This document shows positions 1-4,967 of a stretch of DNA of 6,621 nt, one piece after another. The notes beneath the pieces are model-generated. The model saw only the letters and a list, made by a program, of their open reading frames with translations. It searched no databases and was not told where the DNA came from. Both the position numbers and the translations under genes were made by a program. Source of the DNA: Candidatus Sigynarchaeota archaeon (GTDB lineage Archaea; Asgardarchaeota; Jordarchaeia; Jordarchaeales; Jordarchaeaceae); NCBI GenBank assembly GCA_030587505.1, contig JAUQYY010000068.1, positions 1-6,621 of the forward strand. The letters are read 5' to 3'. The first letter of the stretch is position 1. Every line of letters starts with the position of its first letter.

Positions 1-222
1 GTTGTCATATCTGTGAATTCCGCCATTAATATGCCTATGCTCCCAGTGGTAAGCGTATCTTCCAGAAATTTTGTGGGAGAACCAAATGTCCAGATAACTT
101 CCATCCACAAGATATACCCTTAGTTTGCCGTAGGGTTCATCTATGGAAGCAACTATGTCAGGAAAGGATCTCCATATCAGTTCTCTCAGCTTGCTGTAAA
201 GCTCTCTTATTCTTTGGGTCAA
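1..222 (-). CDS. TumE/DUF6516-type toxin, C-terminus cut off by window edge
   Basis: This is the toxin half of a type II toxin-antitoxin pair; only its first 74 codons are inside the window. The visible protein has a helical start (TQRIRELYSKLRELIW, about residues 2-17), then YGKLRVYLVDGSYLDIWFSH (about 30-49), then RYAYHWEHRHINGGIHRYDN (about 55-74). The DGSYL, YHW and RYDN blocks resemble what I recall of the TumE/DUF6516 toxin family, whose members usually continue past RYDN with a Pro-His motif. The start is taken as the TTG at 222-220. The frame is closed by a TGA at 246-244, the TTG has GAGGAG (234-229) six bases upstream, and it overlaps the antitoxin stop as TTGA. Overlap with an upstream antitoxin-like gene fits translational coupling. 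TumE toxins inhibit growth; the target here cannot be read from the sequence. Confidence 0.8.
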   Translation of the reverse strand, partial: MTQRIRELYSKLRELIWRSFPDIVASIDEPYGKLRVYLVDGSYLDIWFSHKISGRYAYHWEHRHINGGIHRYDN

Positions 223-509
223 CCCGTACTCCTCAGAAATTTTTCAACCTCATCTCTTTTTGCTTCGAGATAATCAAGCCTTGTGAAGTCATCGAAGGTA
301 TCGGTCTCGCTGAGTTCACCCCTGCTAATTTTCTCGTCCAGCTCGCGGAGAGAATTAACATTGTATCGGCGGTAAAGAGTCATTATCTCGGAGTTGATTC
401 GTTTCAGTTCAAGCTCCAAGTAGGCTCTCACACCCCTCCTTATTAACTCCTCCTTACTCAGACCCAGAGCCTCTGAAATCTCTTCAACACTCACACTCAA
501 AGTCACCAC
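219..509 (-). CDS. Antitoxin-like partner of the TumE-type toxin
   Basis: A small, charged, mostly helical protein of about 96 residues. It starts with TLSVSVEEISEALGLSKEELIRRG, which looks like a short DNA-binding or dimerising N-terminus. A long amphipathic helix follows (LELELKRINSEIMTLYRRYNV), and an acidic tail with DDFTRLDYLEAKRDEVEKFL. This layout is what I recall for archaeal proteins encoded just before DUF6516 toxins; in such pairs the antitoxin neutralises the toxin and often represses the operon. An ATG-started reading extends to 551, but that extension (GMSYIYDF) is encoded by the TATA box itself. I therefore place the start at one of three consecutive GTG codons (512, 509 or 506); 509 lies where a leaderless transcript should begin. 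The toxin gene follows with a 3-base overlap of the coding intervals. Family assignment rests on context and general resemblance. Confidence 0.7.
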   Translation of the reverse strand: MVTLSVSVEEISEALGLSKEELIRRGVRAYLELELKRINSEIMTLYRRYNVNSLRELDEKISRGELSETDTFDDFTRLDYLEAKRDEVEKFLRSTG

Positions 510-530
510 CACTTCTAACAGAGAAAAATC

Positions 531-540
531 ATATATATAA
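531..540 (-). promoter_or_regulatory. TATA box of the toxin-antitoxin operon
   Basis: The minus strand reads TTATATATAT here, a near-ideal archaeal TATA box. Its 5' end is 31 bases from the GTG at 509, the usual distance from box to transcription start. No Shine-Dalgarno lies before the GTG cluster, so the mRNA is probably leaderless. Confidence 0.6.
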
Positions 541-549
541 GACATTCCC

Positions 550-589
550 AACCTTTCAGTTCTCCATACAAGAAAGAGGAAGAAAGGTT
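550..589. repeat. 8-bp inverted repeat upstream of the toxin-antitoxin promoter
   Basis: AACCTTTC (550-557) and GAAAGGTT (582-589) are exact inverted copies separated by 24 bases. On the minus strand the segment between them is pyrimidine-rich (CCTTTCTTCCTCTTTCTT, 587-570). It lies 10 bases upstream of the TATA box at 540-531 and downstream of the 689-817 gene. It could be an operator for antitoxin autoregulation, or a U-rich termination region for the upstream unit. Confidence 0.35.
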
Positions 590-688
590 AGAATCACATT
601 GTTTCATGGATGGTCATAAGATTATAAAGAACACCGAGGATTAAAGTTGTGATGTTTACTCTCATGGTTGGGCTACTAATACACCACC

Positions 689-817
689 CTAACTTCTAAA
701 ATTTCGTTCTAAAATTTCGCGCATACTATAACCATTCCTGCCTGTTCCTTCACACCATGCACAAATCTCAGGCTTACGTTTTTTATGAGCTGTTCTTTTT
801 ATTTCCCTTCTACTCAT
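689..817 (-). CDS. Small basic CxxC protein, unknown function
   Basis: A 42-residue open frame of unrecognised family. It begins MSRREIKRTAHKKRKPEI, a strongly basic stretch, followed by CAWCEGTGR (about residues 19-27). This resembles the C-x2-C-x-G-x-G half of a zinc-binding knuckle seen in many small zinc-ribbon and DnaJ-like proteins; only one Cys pair is present, so metal binding would need a partner or dimer. Its ATG lies inside the end of the 810-1220 gene, with an 8-base overlap, so translation is probably coupled. No good Shine-Dalgarno is visible, and an in-frame ATG four codons upstream (829) is also possible. The last codons are built on a 13-bp tandem repeat. The basic character and the coupling suggest nucleic-acid binding, but that is inference. 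It could still be a chance frame. Confidence 0.45.
   Translation of the reverse strand: MSRREIKRTAHKKRKPEICAWCEGTGRNGYSMREILERNFRS
694..719. repeat. 13-bp perfect tandem duplication
   Basis: TTCTAAAATTTCG occurs twice in direct succession (694-706 and 707-719). On the minus strand it encodes the C-terminal EILERNFRS of the small CxxC protein, read in two different frames because 13 is not a multiple of three. Confidence 0.9.
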
Positions 818-1220
818 CTTCCATTGCATCTTCTATGTTATCGTACTCTTTTTTCCCGCTTCCGGAGTAAACGGTTACTTTATCACCGCTTAACCCTATC
901 ACCTTAACGTTTCCGCCTACCGACGCTATTGCTCTCGCCATAAGGCAAGCCCTTAAATCCGCGTAGATGCAGCGTTCGGCGTGCCACGCCATAGTGGGCT
1001 CGTCGTATCCTCCGCTGTCAAAAAGGTCATCGCCGAACGCCAGGTCTATCGGCTCCTCACCAAACTTCGTTAGCACCTTGCCCTCGTTCCAAAGCCTGCG
1101 GATATATGGCTCGACCCTCTTCCAGTACTCCTCAGGACTCAGGTCATGTTTTATTCTTATACACTCAACCCACAATTCTGGGAATTCAAATTCGCTTCCG
1201 TCCTCAAACACTATCCTCAT
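810..1220 (-). CDS. Hypothetical acidic protein, 136 residues
   Basis: I do not recognise this family. The protein starts with a short beta-like, acidic segment (MRIVFEDGSEFEFPELWVEC). A helical part follows (DLSPEEYWKRVEPYIRRLWNEGKVL, about residues 27-51). The middle contains DLAFGDDLFDSGGYDEPTMAWHAERCIYADLRACLMARAIASVGG. The C-terminus looks beta-rich (NVKVIGLSGDKVTVYSG) and ends acidic (NIEDAMEDE). There is no signal peptide or membrane segment, so it is probably cytoplasmic. The ATG at 1220 follows GAGGAG at 1237-1232 with a long 11-base spacing. It is first in a two-gene unit with the overlapping 42-residue CxxC gene. Its TATA box lies about 120 bases upstream, leaving a leader of about 93 bases. 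Reading-frame length and balanced composition support a real gene; the opposite-strand frames here are Ser/Pro-rich shadows. Confidence 0.75.
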   Translation of the reverse strand: MRIVFEDGSEFEFPELWVECIRIKHDLSPEEYWKRVEPYIRRLWNEGKVLTKFGEEPIDLAFGDDLFDSGGYDEPTMAWHAERCIYADLRACLMARAIASVGGNVKVIGLSGDKVTVYSGSGKKEYDNIEDAMEDE

Positions 1221-1257
1221 TCTTTCATCTTCTCCTCAATTTTCTAACTCTTGTCCC

Positions 1258-1288
1258 GCTGCGAAGGAAAGAGACGCTATTCCGCAGC
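1258..1288 (-). other. Leader hairpin before the 810-1220 gene
   Basis: In the predicted 5' leader the minus strand carries GCTGCG (1288-1283) and CGCAGC (1263-1258), an exact 6-bp stem with a 19-base loop, extendable by two A-T pairs around a bulged G. An eight-codon ATG frame (MSRREAAE, 1303-1277) starts just before it and stops inside the loop. This could be a regulatory leader, but both elements are short. Confidence 0.25.
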
Positions 1289-1336
1289 CTCTCTCCTGCT
1301 CATAAAACAAATTCACCAGTCTCTTTCCACACAGTC

Positions 1337-1344
1337 TTTATAAA
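1337..1344 (-). promoter_or_regulatory. TATA box for the 810-1220 unit
   Basis: The minus strand reads AAGGG then TTTATAAA then G, a consensus archaeal TATA box with a purine-rich element in the BRE position. Transcription would begin near 1313, giving a leader of about 93 bases before the ATG at 1220. It sits just downstream of the 1366-1560 gene stop, so that gene and this unit are probably transcribed separately. Confidence 0.6.
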
Positions 1345-1365
1345 CCCTTACACGTTACTCCCCCT

Positions 1366-1560
1366 TCACACGCGAGCATTCTCCTTTACAAAATCCTCAA
1401 GCTCCACGCCAAACCTGTTTCTGAAAGCTTCTTCCGCAAGCTCCCTAAACTCGGGAAAGTCTTCACAGAACCGCATTAGCAAGCTCGACACACAATACTC
1501 GCATCCACCATCGGCTGTGAGCAGTATTCTCACAACCCTCTCTGCCTCCTTCCTGTTCAT
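1366..1560 (-). CDS. Small Cys-containing hypothetical protein, 64 residues
   Basis: I do not recognise this family. The protein starts MNRKEAERVVRILLTADGG and continues CEYCVSSLLMRFCEDF, giving a C-x2-C-x8-C arrangement at about residues 20-32. It ends in an amphipathic helical region (PEFRELAEEAFRNRFGVELEDFVKENARV). It is short, soluble and mostly helical, in the style of archaeal plasmid or virus genes. The three cysteines could bind a metal or form a disulphide. The frame can be extended to an ATG at 1605. I chose the ATG at 1560 because GGAGGT (1572-1567) lies six bases before it and the longer start has no ribosome binding site. It faces the same way as the downstream small genes but is separated from them by a promoter. 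Confidence 0.65.
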   Translation of the reverse strand: MNRKEAERVVRILLTADGGCEYCVSSLLMRFCEDFPEFRELAEEAFRNRFGVELEDFVKENARV

Positions 1561-1566
1561 AACAGA

Positions 1567-1572
1567 ACCTCC
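1567..1572 (-). promoter_or_regulatory. Shine-Dalgarno deciding the 1560 start
   Basis: GGAGGT on the minus strand lies six bases upstream of the ATG at 1560-1558. It favours the 64-residue product over a 79-residue one starting at 1605. Confidence 0.7.
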
Positions 1573-1605
1573 GCCAATTGAATGACTATACAATTGTTCT
1601 TCCAT

Positions 1606-2158
1606 TTTTGGCTGGTTTTTCTCACAGGTATTGCTTTGGTGGTTGAATCTTTACATTTTCATCGTTGGTAGTTTGCTGGGTATATATTTTTTGCTAATGT
1701 CAAAAGGTAGACACCTAGGAACAGTTATAACTGTAATTTTAAAAGGAAATAGAGAAGGAAGCAAAGAAGAAAACGCTCAAAGTAAAACTGGTTTTCCTAG
1801 AGGAACAACGGTAGAATTAAGGGCACACCAACCTTTCTGACGAGCCAGAGCGCTAGGAGAACTTTTGTTTCTTTCCCTTAAGCCACATTGATTTTCGCAC
1901 TTAAGACAGTATCCATTAAAATATTCGGAGTTACTAAACACATTTTTAGTGTTGTTAAAGAGAAACTTCACAAGAAATCAGGTTATGTATTTATGGTGTT
2001 ATTCAACAGTTGTGTGGGTTCGACTACCTAAACACTATTCAAGTACTGTTTCCACCATCAACTTTATTAAAACCTTTACACAAAGAAGCACAGCTCATCT
2101 TCAACAAATCGATACCAAAAACCCATGAAATAGGACACTTGACACCAAAAATAAAGAC
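1606..2158. other. AT-rich gap without a convincing gene
   Basis: About 550 bases hold no gene I can defend. A plus-strand frame from a TTG at 1631 to 1840 begins with a hydrophobic stretch (LYIFIVGSLLGIYFLL) but has no ribosome binding site and a random-looking tail. A minus-strand frame (1971-1777) contains CLKCENQC and ends NSTVVPLGKPVLL; it overlaps the tail of the first frame. Either could be a decayed gene or mobile-element scrap. Two CAATTG sites (1575-1580 and 1591-1596) flank the left end, and a small hairpin, ACTAAA/TTTAGT, lies at 1933-1950. No tRNA, CRISPR or clear insertion-sequence ends were seen. Confidence 0.4.
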
Positions 2159-2199
2159 TTAATAACCATAATCCTGTATCGTCAACCGATTAGGAGGTG
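2159..2199 (+). promoter_or_regulatory. Promoter and Shine-Dalgarno of the DUF6506-like gene
   Basis: TTAATAA (2159-2165), preceded by purine-rich AAATAAAG, is a plausible TATA box and predicts transcription from about 2190. AGGAGGTG (2192-2199) is a strong Shine-Dalgarno six bases before the ATG at 2206. An apparent GTG start at 2197 lies inside this site and is therefore rejected. Confidence 0.65.
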
Positions 2200-2205
2200 G
2201 TTGTT

Positions 2206-2529
2206 ATGGCGTTTAAAGCCGCTTTCCTTGCTCACGCTCCGGATGCGGATCCGCAGAAGCACCGGTGTGTGGTTGAAACGGGCATGTACAAACTCTTCGT
2301 GGTTGTTGTGAAGAGTCAAAACGAGGCACTCAGCGAGTGTAGAAACCTGGTGGAAAAGGAGGGCATTCACGCGATTATGCTCTGCCCAGGATTCACACAC
2401 AAAGCTATAGCAGAAATCGTTGAAGCGGTTGGAGAAAAGGTCAGCGTTAACGTGGCGAGGGGTGACGGTCCAAGCACAAGAATAGCGATGGAGGTAATGC
2501 AGAAAGAGGGATGGTTCCCGCAAAAGTAA
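2206..2529 (+). CDS. DUF6506-like small protein, 107 residues
   Basis: The protein (MAFKAAFLAHAPDADPQKHR...) resembles the DUF6506 family as I remember it: a protein of about 100 residues with a conserved opening of the type FKAAF.A.APDADP.KHR, a central KLFVVVVKSQNEAL strand and helix, and an LCPGFTH motif (about residues 62-68). A Gly/Asp loop, ARGDGPSTRIAMEVM (about 85-99), follows. The alternation of beta strands and helices suggests a small alpha/beta fold that may dimerise. The function of the family is unknown to me. There is no signal peptide or membrane segment, so it should be cytoplasmic. The ATG at 2206 is fixed by the AGGAGGTG ribosome binding site. The gene stands alone, with AT-rich gaps on both sides. 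Codon use looks ordinary and the frame is intact. Confidence 0.8.
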   Translation: MAFKAAFLAHAPDADPQKHRCVVETGMYKLFVVVVKSQNEALSECRNLVEKEGIHAIMLCPGFTHKAIAEIVEAVGEKVSVNVARGDGPSTRIAMEVMQKEGWFPQK

Positions 2530-2765
2530 AAAAGTAGAACCCGCAAAACCGCAAACAGTTATGGTGGTGTACCCGGACACTTCTCGCACCCAGATAAAAT
2601 TAACCACTCAATATCTAATAAATTATACATTAAGGGTCATAAACCTGGGAGAAGGATTAAGAACGAACAGGCTTCATCACAACAATCAGAAAAACGATGG
2701 AACAACCTCAAGACTTCATCTCTTTTTAGGTGTTACAGCACTTCCCTCCCTTCTTCCTAAGAAGA

Positions 2766-2779
2766 TTAAACCTGTTTAA
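2766..2779. promoter_or_regulatory. 14-bp inverted repeat, possible operator
   Basis: TTAAAC-CT-GTTTAA is a perfect inverted repeat 21 bases upstream of the TATA-like TTATAC (2801-2806) and 48 bases before the ATG of the ADP-ribosylglycohydrolase gene. The position fits a regulator site just upstream of the promoter. No regulator gene is present in the window to pair with it. Confidence 0.35.
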
Positions 2780-2800
2780 CACTCTAAACCGGGCAAAGAG

Positions 2801-2806
2801 TTATAC
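2801..2806 (+). promoter_or_regulatory. TATA-like box of the ADP-ribosylglycohydrolase gene
   Basis: TTATAC lies about 25 bases before the ATG at 2828, matching a leaderless start. It departs from the archaeal consensus at its end, so the call is moderate. Confidence 0.35.
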
Positions 2807-2827
2807 GGTATTGTTCGGCAACATTCT

Positions 2828-3802
2828 ATGACGGCGAATCCGTCCTGTGTGGCGCCTATTAAGGAGCTGATGTGCTTGTCCAGTCACCCGTTAAAGTCAA
2901 GGTTTGTTGGATGCTTGGTCGGATGCGCGGTCGGCGACGCTCTGGGCTGTCGCTTCGAGGGCTTACCAGGCTTGGAGGTGGGGGACGTTTTCTATGGACG
3001 GTGGACTGATGATACTCACATGATGATCGGCGTCGCGGAGTCCCTGATCGCCAATAGGGGTTTCAACGGAAGCCATATGGCGCAGACCTTCATCAGAAAC
3101 TATGAGCAGGAGCCCTGGCGTGGCTATGCTAGCGGCCCGCCCAGAGTCTTCAGGTGGATAAAATCAGGTGTTCCATGGGATGAGGCTGCGAAGCGGCTGT
3201 TTGGCGGGGCTGGCTCGTATGGTAACGGGGCTGCCATGAGGGTCGCCCCGGTGGGCCTTCTCTACTTTGACGACGCTGAGAAGCTGCGGCTCGTGGCGCG
3301 CGCCCAGAGCATGATAACCCACACCCACGAATTGGGGATGGAGGGTGCAGCCATTCAAGCCTACTCCGTAGCCCTAGCCGTAAAAGAACAATCCTCCGTG
3401 GATCCTCAAGCTTTTCTGGAAAAACTGCTGGGCTTCACGAGTAGCGAGGTTTACAGGCGGAAGCTCAAGAAGGCCGTTGAACTTCTGGAGGAGGATTCCG
3501 AGAGGCGCAGAGTTGTGAGAGAACTCGGAAACAGTGTTGAGGCTTACAACTCTGTTCCAACCGCTGTCTACTGCTTCCTACGCAACTGGAGAGGCTTCCG
3601 GGACGCTGTTACCTACGCCGTGAGCCTGGGCGGAGACACAGACACAATCGGAGCCATGACTGGAGCCATAAGTGGAGCGTATCACGGCGTCGAAGCCGTA
3701 CCGGAGCAGTGGAGAAACCGGCTGGAGAGAGGAGCCTACATTGAAAAATTGGCAGAAGACCTGTGGACACTCAAGTCCAGGGTTCTAGGCTCCCCCGCTT
3801 AG
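2828..3802 (+). CDS. ADP-ribosylglycohydrolase family protein
   Basis: A binuclear-magnesium hydrolase of the ADP-ribosylglycohydrolase (DraG/ARH) family, which removes ADP-ribose from proteins, nucleic acids or small molecules. The family marks are all present: FVGCLVGCAVGDALG (about residues 26-40), the metal-binding WTDDT (59-63), NGAAMRVAPVG, THTHELG, and the second metal site GGDTDTIGAMTGAISGAYHG (268-287). At 324 residues it is the usual length for a single-domain enzyme. The substrate cannot be told from the sequence. The start is uncertain. ATG 2828 fits a leaderless transcript. AAGGAG (2861-2866) could instead serve the in-frame ATG at 2870 (short spacing) or TTG at 2876, and both would keep the whole domain. 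No ADP-ribosyltransferase or macrodomain gene is adjacent. Its last 18 bases overlap the convergent methylase gene. Confidence 0.93.
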   Translation: MTANPSCVAPIKELMCLSSHPLKSRFVGCLVGCAVGDALGCRFEGLPGLEVGDVFYGRWTDDTHMMIGVAESLIANRGFNGSHMAQTFIRNYEQEPWRGYASGPPRVFRWIKSGVPWDEAAKRLFGGAGSYGNGAAMRVAPVGLLYFDDAEKLRLVARAQSMITHTHELGMEGAAIQAYSVALAVKEQSSVDPQAFLEKLLGFTSSEVYRRKLKKAVELLEEDSERRRVVRELGNSVEAYNSVPTAVYCFLRNWRGFRDAVTYAVSLGGDTDTIGAMTGAISGAYHGVEAVPEQWRNRLERGAYIEKLAEDLWTLKSRVLGSPA

Positions 3803-4894
3803 TTTCTGGTGCAGGGCGAAGGCTAGAGCGGTTAGAGCCGAGGCCGCCGCCAGGTCCGTTGCCAGGGTGACCCCGGGACAAACGTCCACGACCATGCTTG
3901 CAAAGCGGAAAATTCCCTGAGGTATACCCTCCCTAGAGCCAAGGAGAAAGCTCACACGCCTACTCCTTATCGCCAACTCTGCGAGCTGGTCTGCGGCTTT
4001 GTCCACCGGCATGCCTTCAGGCTCAAAGACTATTAGGGGTTCAGACGCTCTCTCCCTAACCAGCTCGAAAAGGTTCTGAACGTAAACCTCCGTCCTGCGC
4101 GGCTTCTGAGCATAGGTCCTCAACTGAATGTTAAACCTAGACTCTACTCCGTCTAGAACACCCTTTAGGAAGACGTTTAACTCGTCGGCTTTCACAGCGC
4201 CCACGGGCGCGATGACAAGCTCTCCAACCTCGAAGGTTTGGGCCTCCCTGCCAACTCTGACACCCATTTCCCTCGAGACCTCCACTCCCCCAAGGTATGG
4301 CATCTGAACGATGGAGACCTTCCTGAAATACTGCCTAACACTAAACTTTCCAGTCCCCTTCTTCCTGGGGAACTCTCCGCCGTCCACAACCCCAAGATAA
4401 GCGTGGGGTCCAAGAATCTCAACGAAAAACACCCTGTCGGGGAAGTCGAGGTTAACAGGAAGCCCCGTAGCCTCCTTTATGGCGGCGCCAACCCTATAGT
4501 TAACATCCAGGCTGCTGAAGTCGTGTGTACCCCTCCTCACGGTGTGAACCGCGAAGCTCTCAGCATCCCTCAACAGTTCAACCAGTTCAACCGACGTCAC
4601 GCTTATCGCCTCAAGGTCGGCTGAAACATATCTCGCTATGGGCAGAACCTTCGTAGCTTCAGGAATCTTTGCCCTAATAGCCTCAGCCAGCTTCTCCGGG
4701 TCAACATCCGCCTTGACCAAAACAAGCCCCGAGAAATCCATAGGACTGGCTAGGACTTCCGTTTCCGGAAAATTCTCCCTTATAATCTGAGCTGTCACTC
4801 TCTCGTAGCCCTTAAGTGTCTTAACCAGCAGCGAAGCCCCACTGAAATCAAAGACATTAGACCTCACGACCGCAACCCTCTCAATAAGAGACAC
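3785..4894 (-). CDS. THUMP-SPOUT family RNA methylase (COG1818-like)
   Basis: A predicted RNA methyltransferase of the archaeal THUMP plus SPOUT type. The N-terminal part contains a ferredoxin-like and THUMP region, with LLVKTLKGYERVTAQIIRE (22-40), FAVHTVRRGTHDFSSLDVN (114-132) and VFFVEILGPHAYLGVV (155-170), expected to bind structured RNA. The C-terminal SPOUT region should form the SAM-binding knot: IVFEPEG (288-294), VSFLLGSREGIPQGIFRF (314-331) and VVDVCPGVTLATDLAAASALTALAFAL (335-361). At 369 residues it is of normal length for this group. The target RNA and base are not known to me. The start is a GTG at 4894 with no Shine-Dalgarno but a TATA box 20 to 26 bases upstream, so the message is probably leaderless. 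It is encoded downstream of the membrane protein on the same strand but has its own promoter. Confidence 0.88.
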   Translation of the reverse strand: MSLIERVAVVRSNVFDFSGASLLVKTLKGYERVTAQIIRENFPETEVLASPMDFSGLVLVKADVDPEKLAEAIRAKIPEATKVLPIARYVSADLEAISVTSVELVELLRDAESFAVHTVRRGTHDFSSLDVNYRVGAAIKEATGLPVNLDFPDRVFFVEILGPHAYLGVVDGGEFPRKKGTGKFSVRQYFRKVSIVQMPYLGGVEVSREMGVRVGREAQTFEVGELVIAPVGAVKADELNVFLKGVLDGVESRFNIQLRTYAQKPRRTEVYVQNLFELVRERASEPLIVFEPEGMPVDKAADQLAELAIRSRRVSFLLGSREGIPQGIFRFASMVVDVCPGVTLATDLAAASALTALAFALHQKLSGGA

Positions 4895-4913
4895 AGCAAT
4901 CCAACAGACGCGG

Positions 4914-4920
4914 AATATAA
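4914..4920 (-). promoter_or_regulatory. TATA box of the THUMP-SPOUT gene
   Basis: The minus strand reads GTG-TTATATT. The box starts 26 bases before the GTG at 4894, a spacing that fits leaderless transcription. Two direct copies of ATCGAAA (4955-4949 and 4937-4931 on the minus strand, 18 bases apart) lie just upstream. Confidence 0.5.
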
Positions 4921-4967
4921 CACTATTTGCTTTCGATCAACCCATTAGTTTCGATTATCCTACGGTA

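Larger units (their letters stand above)
2530..2827. other. Intergenic region upstream of the ADP-ribosylglycohydrolase gene
   Basis: No convincing gene is present. A plus-strand frame at 2561-2779 has no ribosome binding site and an unstructured-looking translation. The segment contains an AT-rich patch with a TATA-like core around 2610-2630 and a T-rich stretch near 2721. A perfect 6-bp hairpin with a 3-base loop lies at 2750-2764 (CTTCTT/AAGAAG), and a 14-bp inverted repeat immediately follows at 2766-2779. Confidence 0.4.

Noticed and set aside
1106..1585. 159-residue plus-strand frame across the small-gene cluster
   Set aside because: It is Ser/Pro/Leu-rich, has no ribosome binding site and lies antisense to two better-supported minus-strand genes.
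2005..2035. tRNA T-arm-like GGGTTCGACTACC
   Set aside because: The arm does not pair, and no acceptor, D or anticodon stems could be built around it.
2182..2607. 141-residue minus-strand frame over the DUF6506-like gene
   Set aside because: It is antisense to a gene with a strong Shine-Dalgarno and a recognisable family pattern, and its translation shows no domain.
2640..2730. Possible C/D box RNA on the minus strand (GAGATGA, CTGA, then GTGATGA after a short spacer)
   Set aside because: The C box has a mismatch, no D box (CTGA) follows at the right distance after the second C-like box, and no terminal stem is visible.
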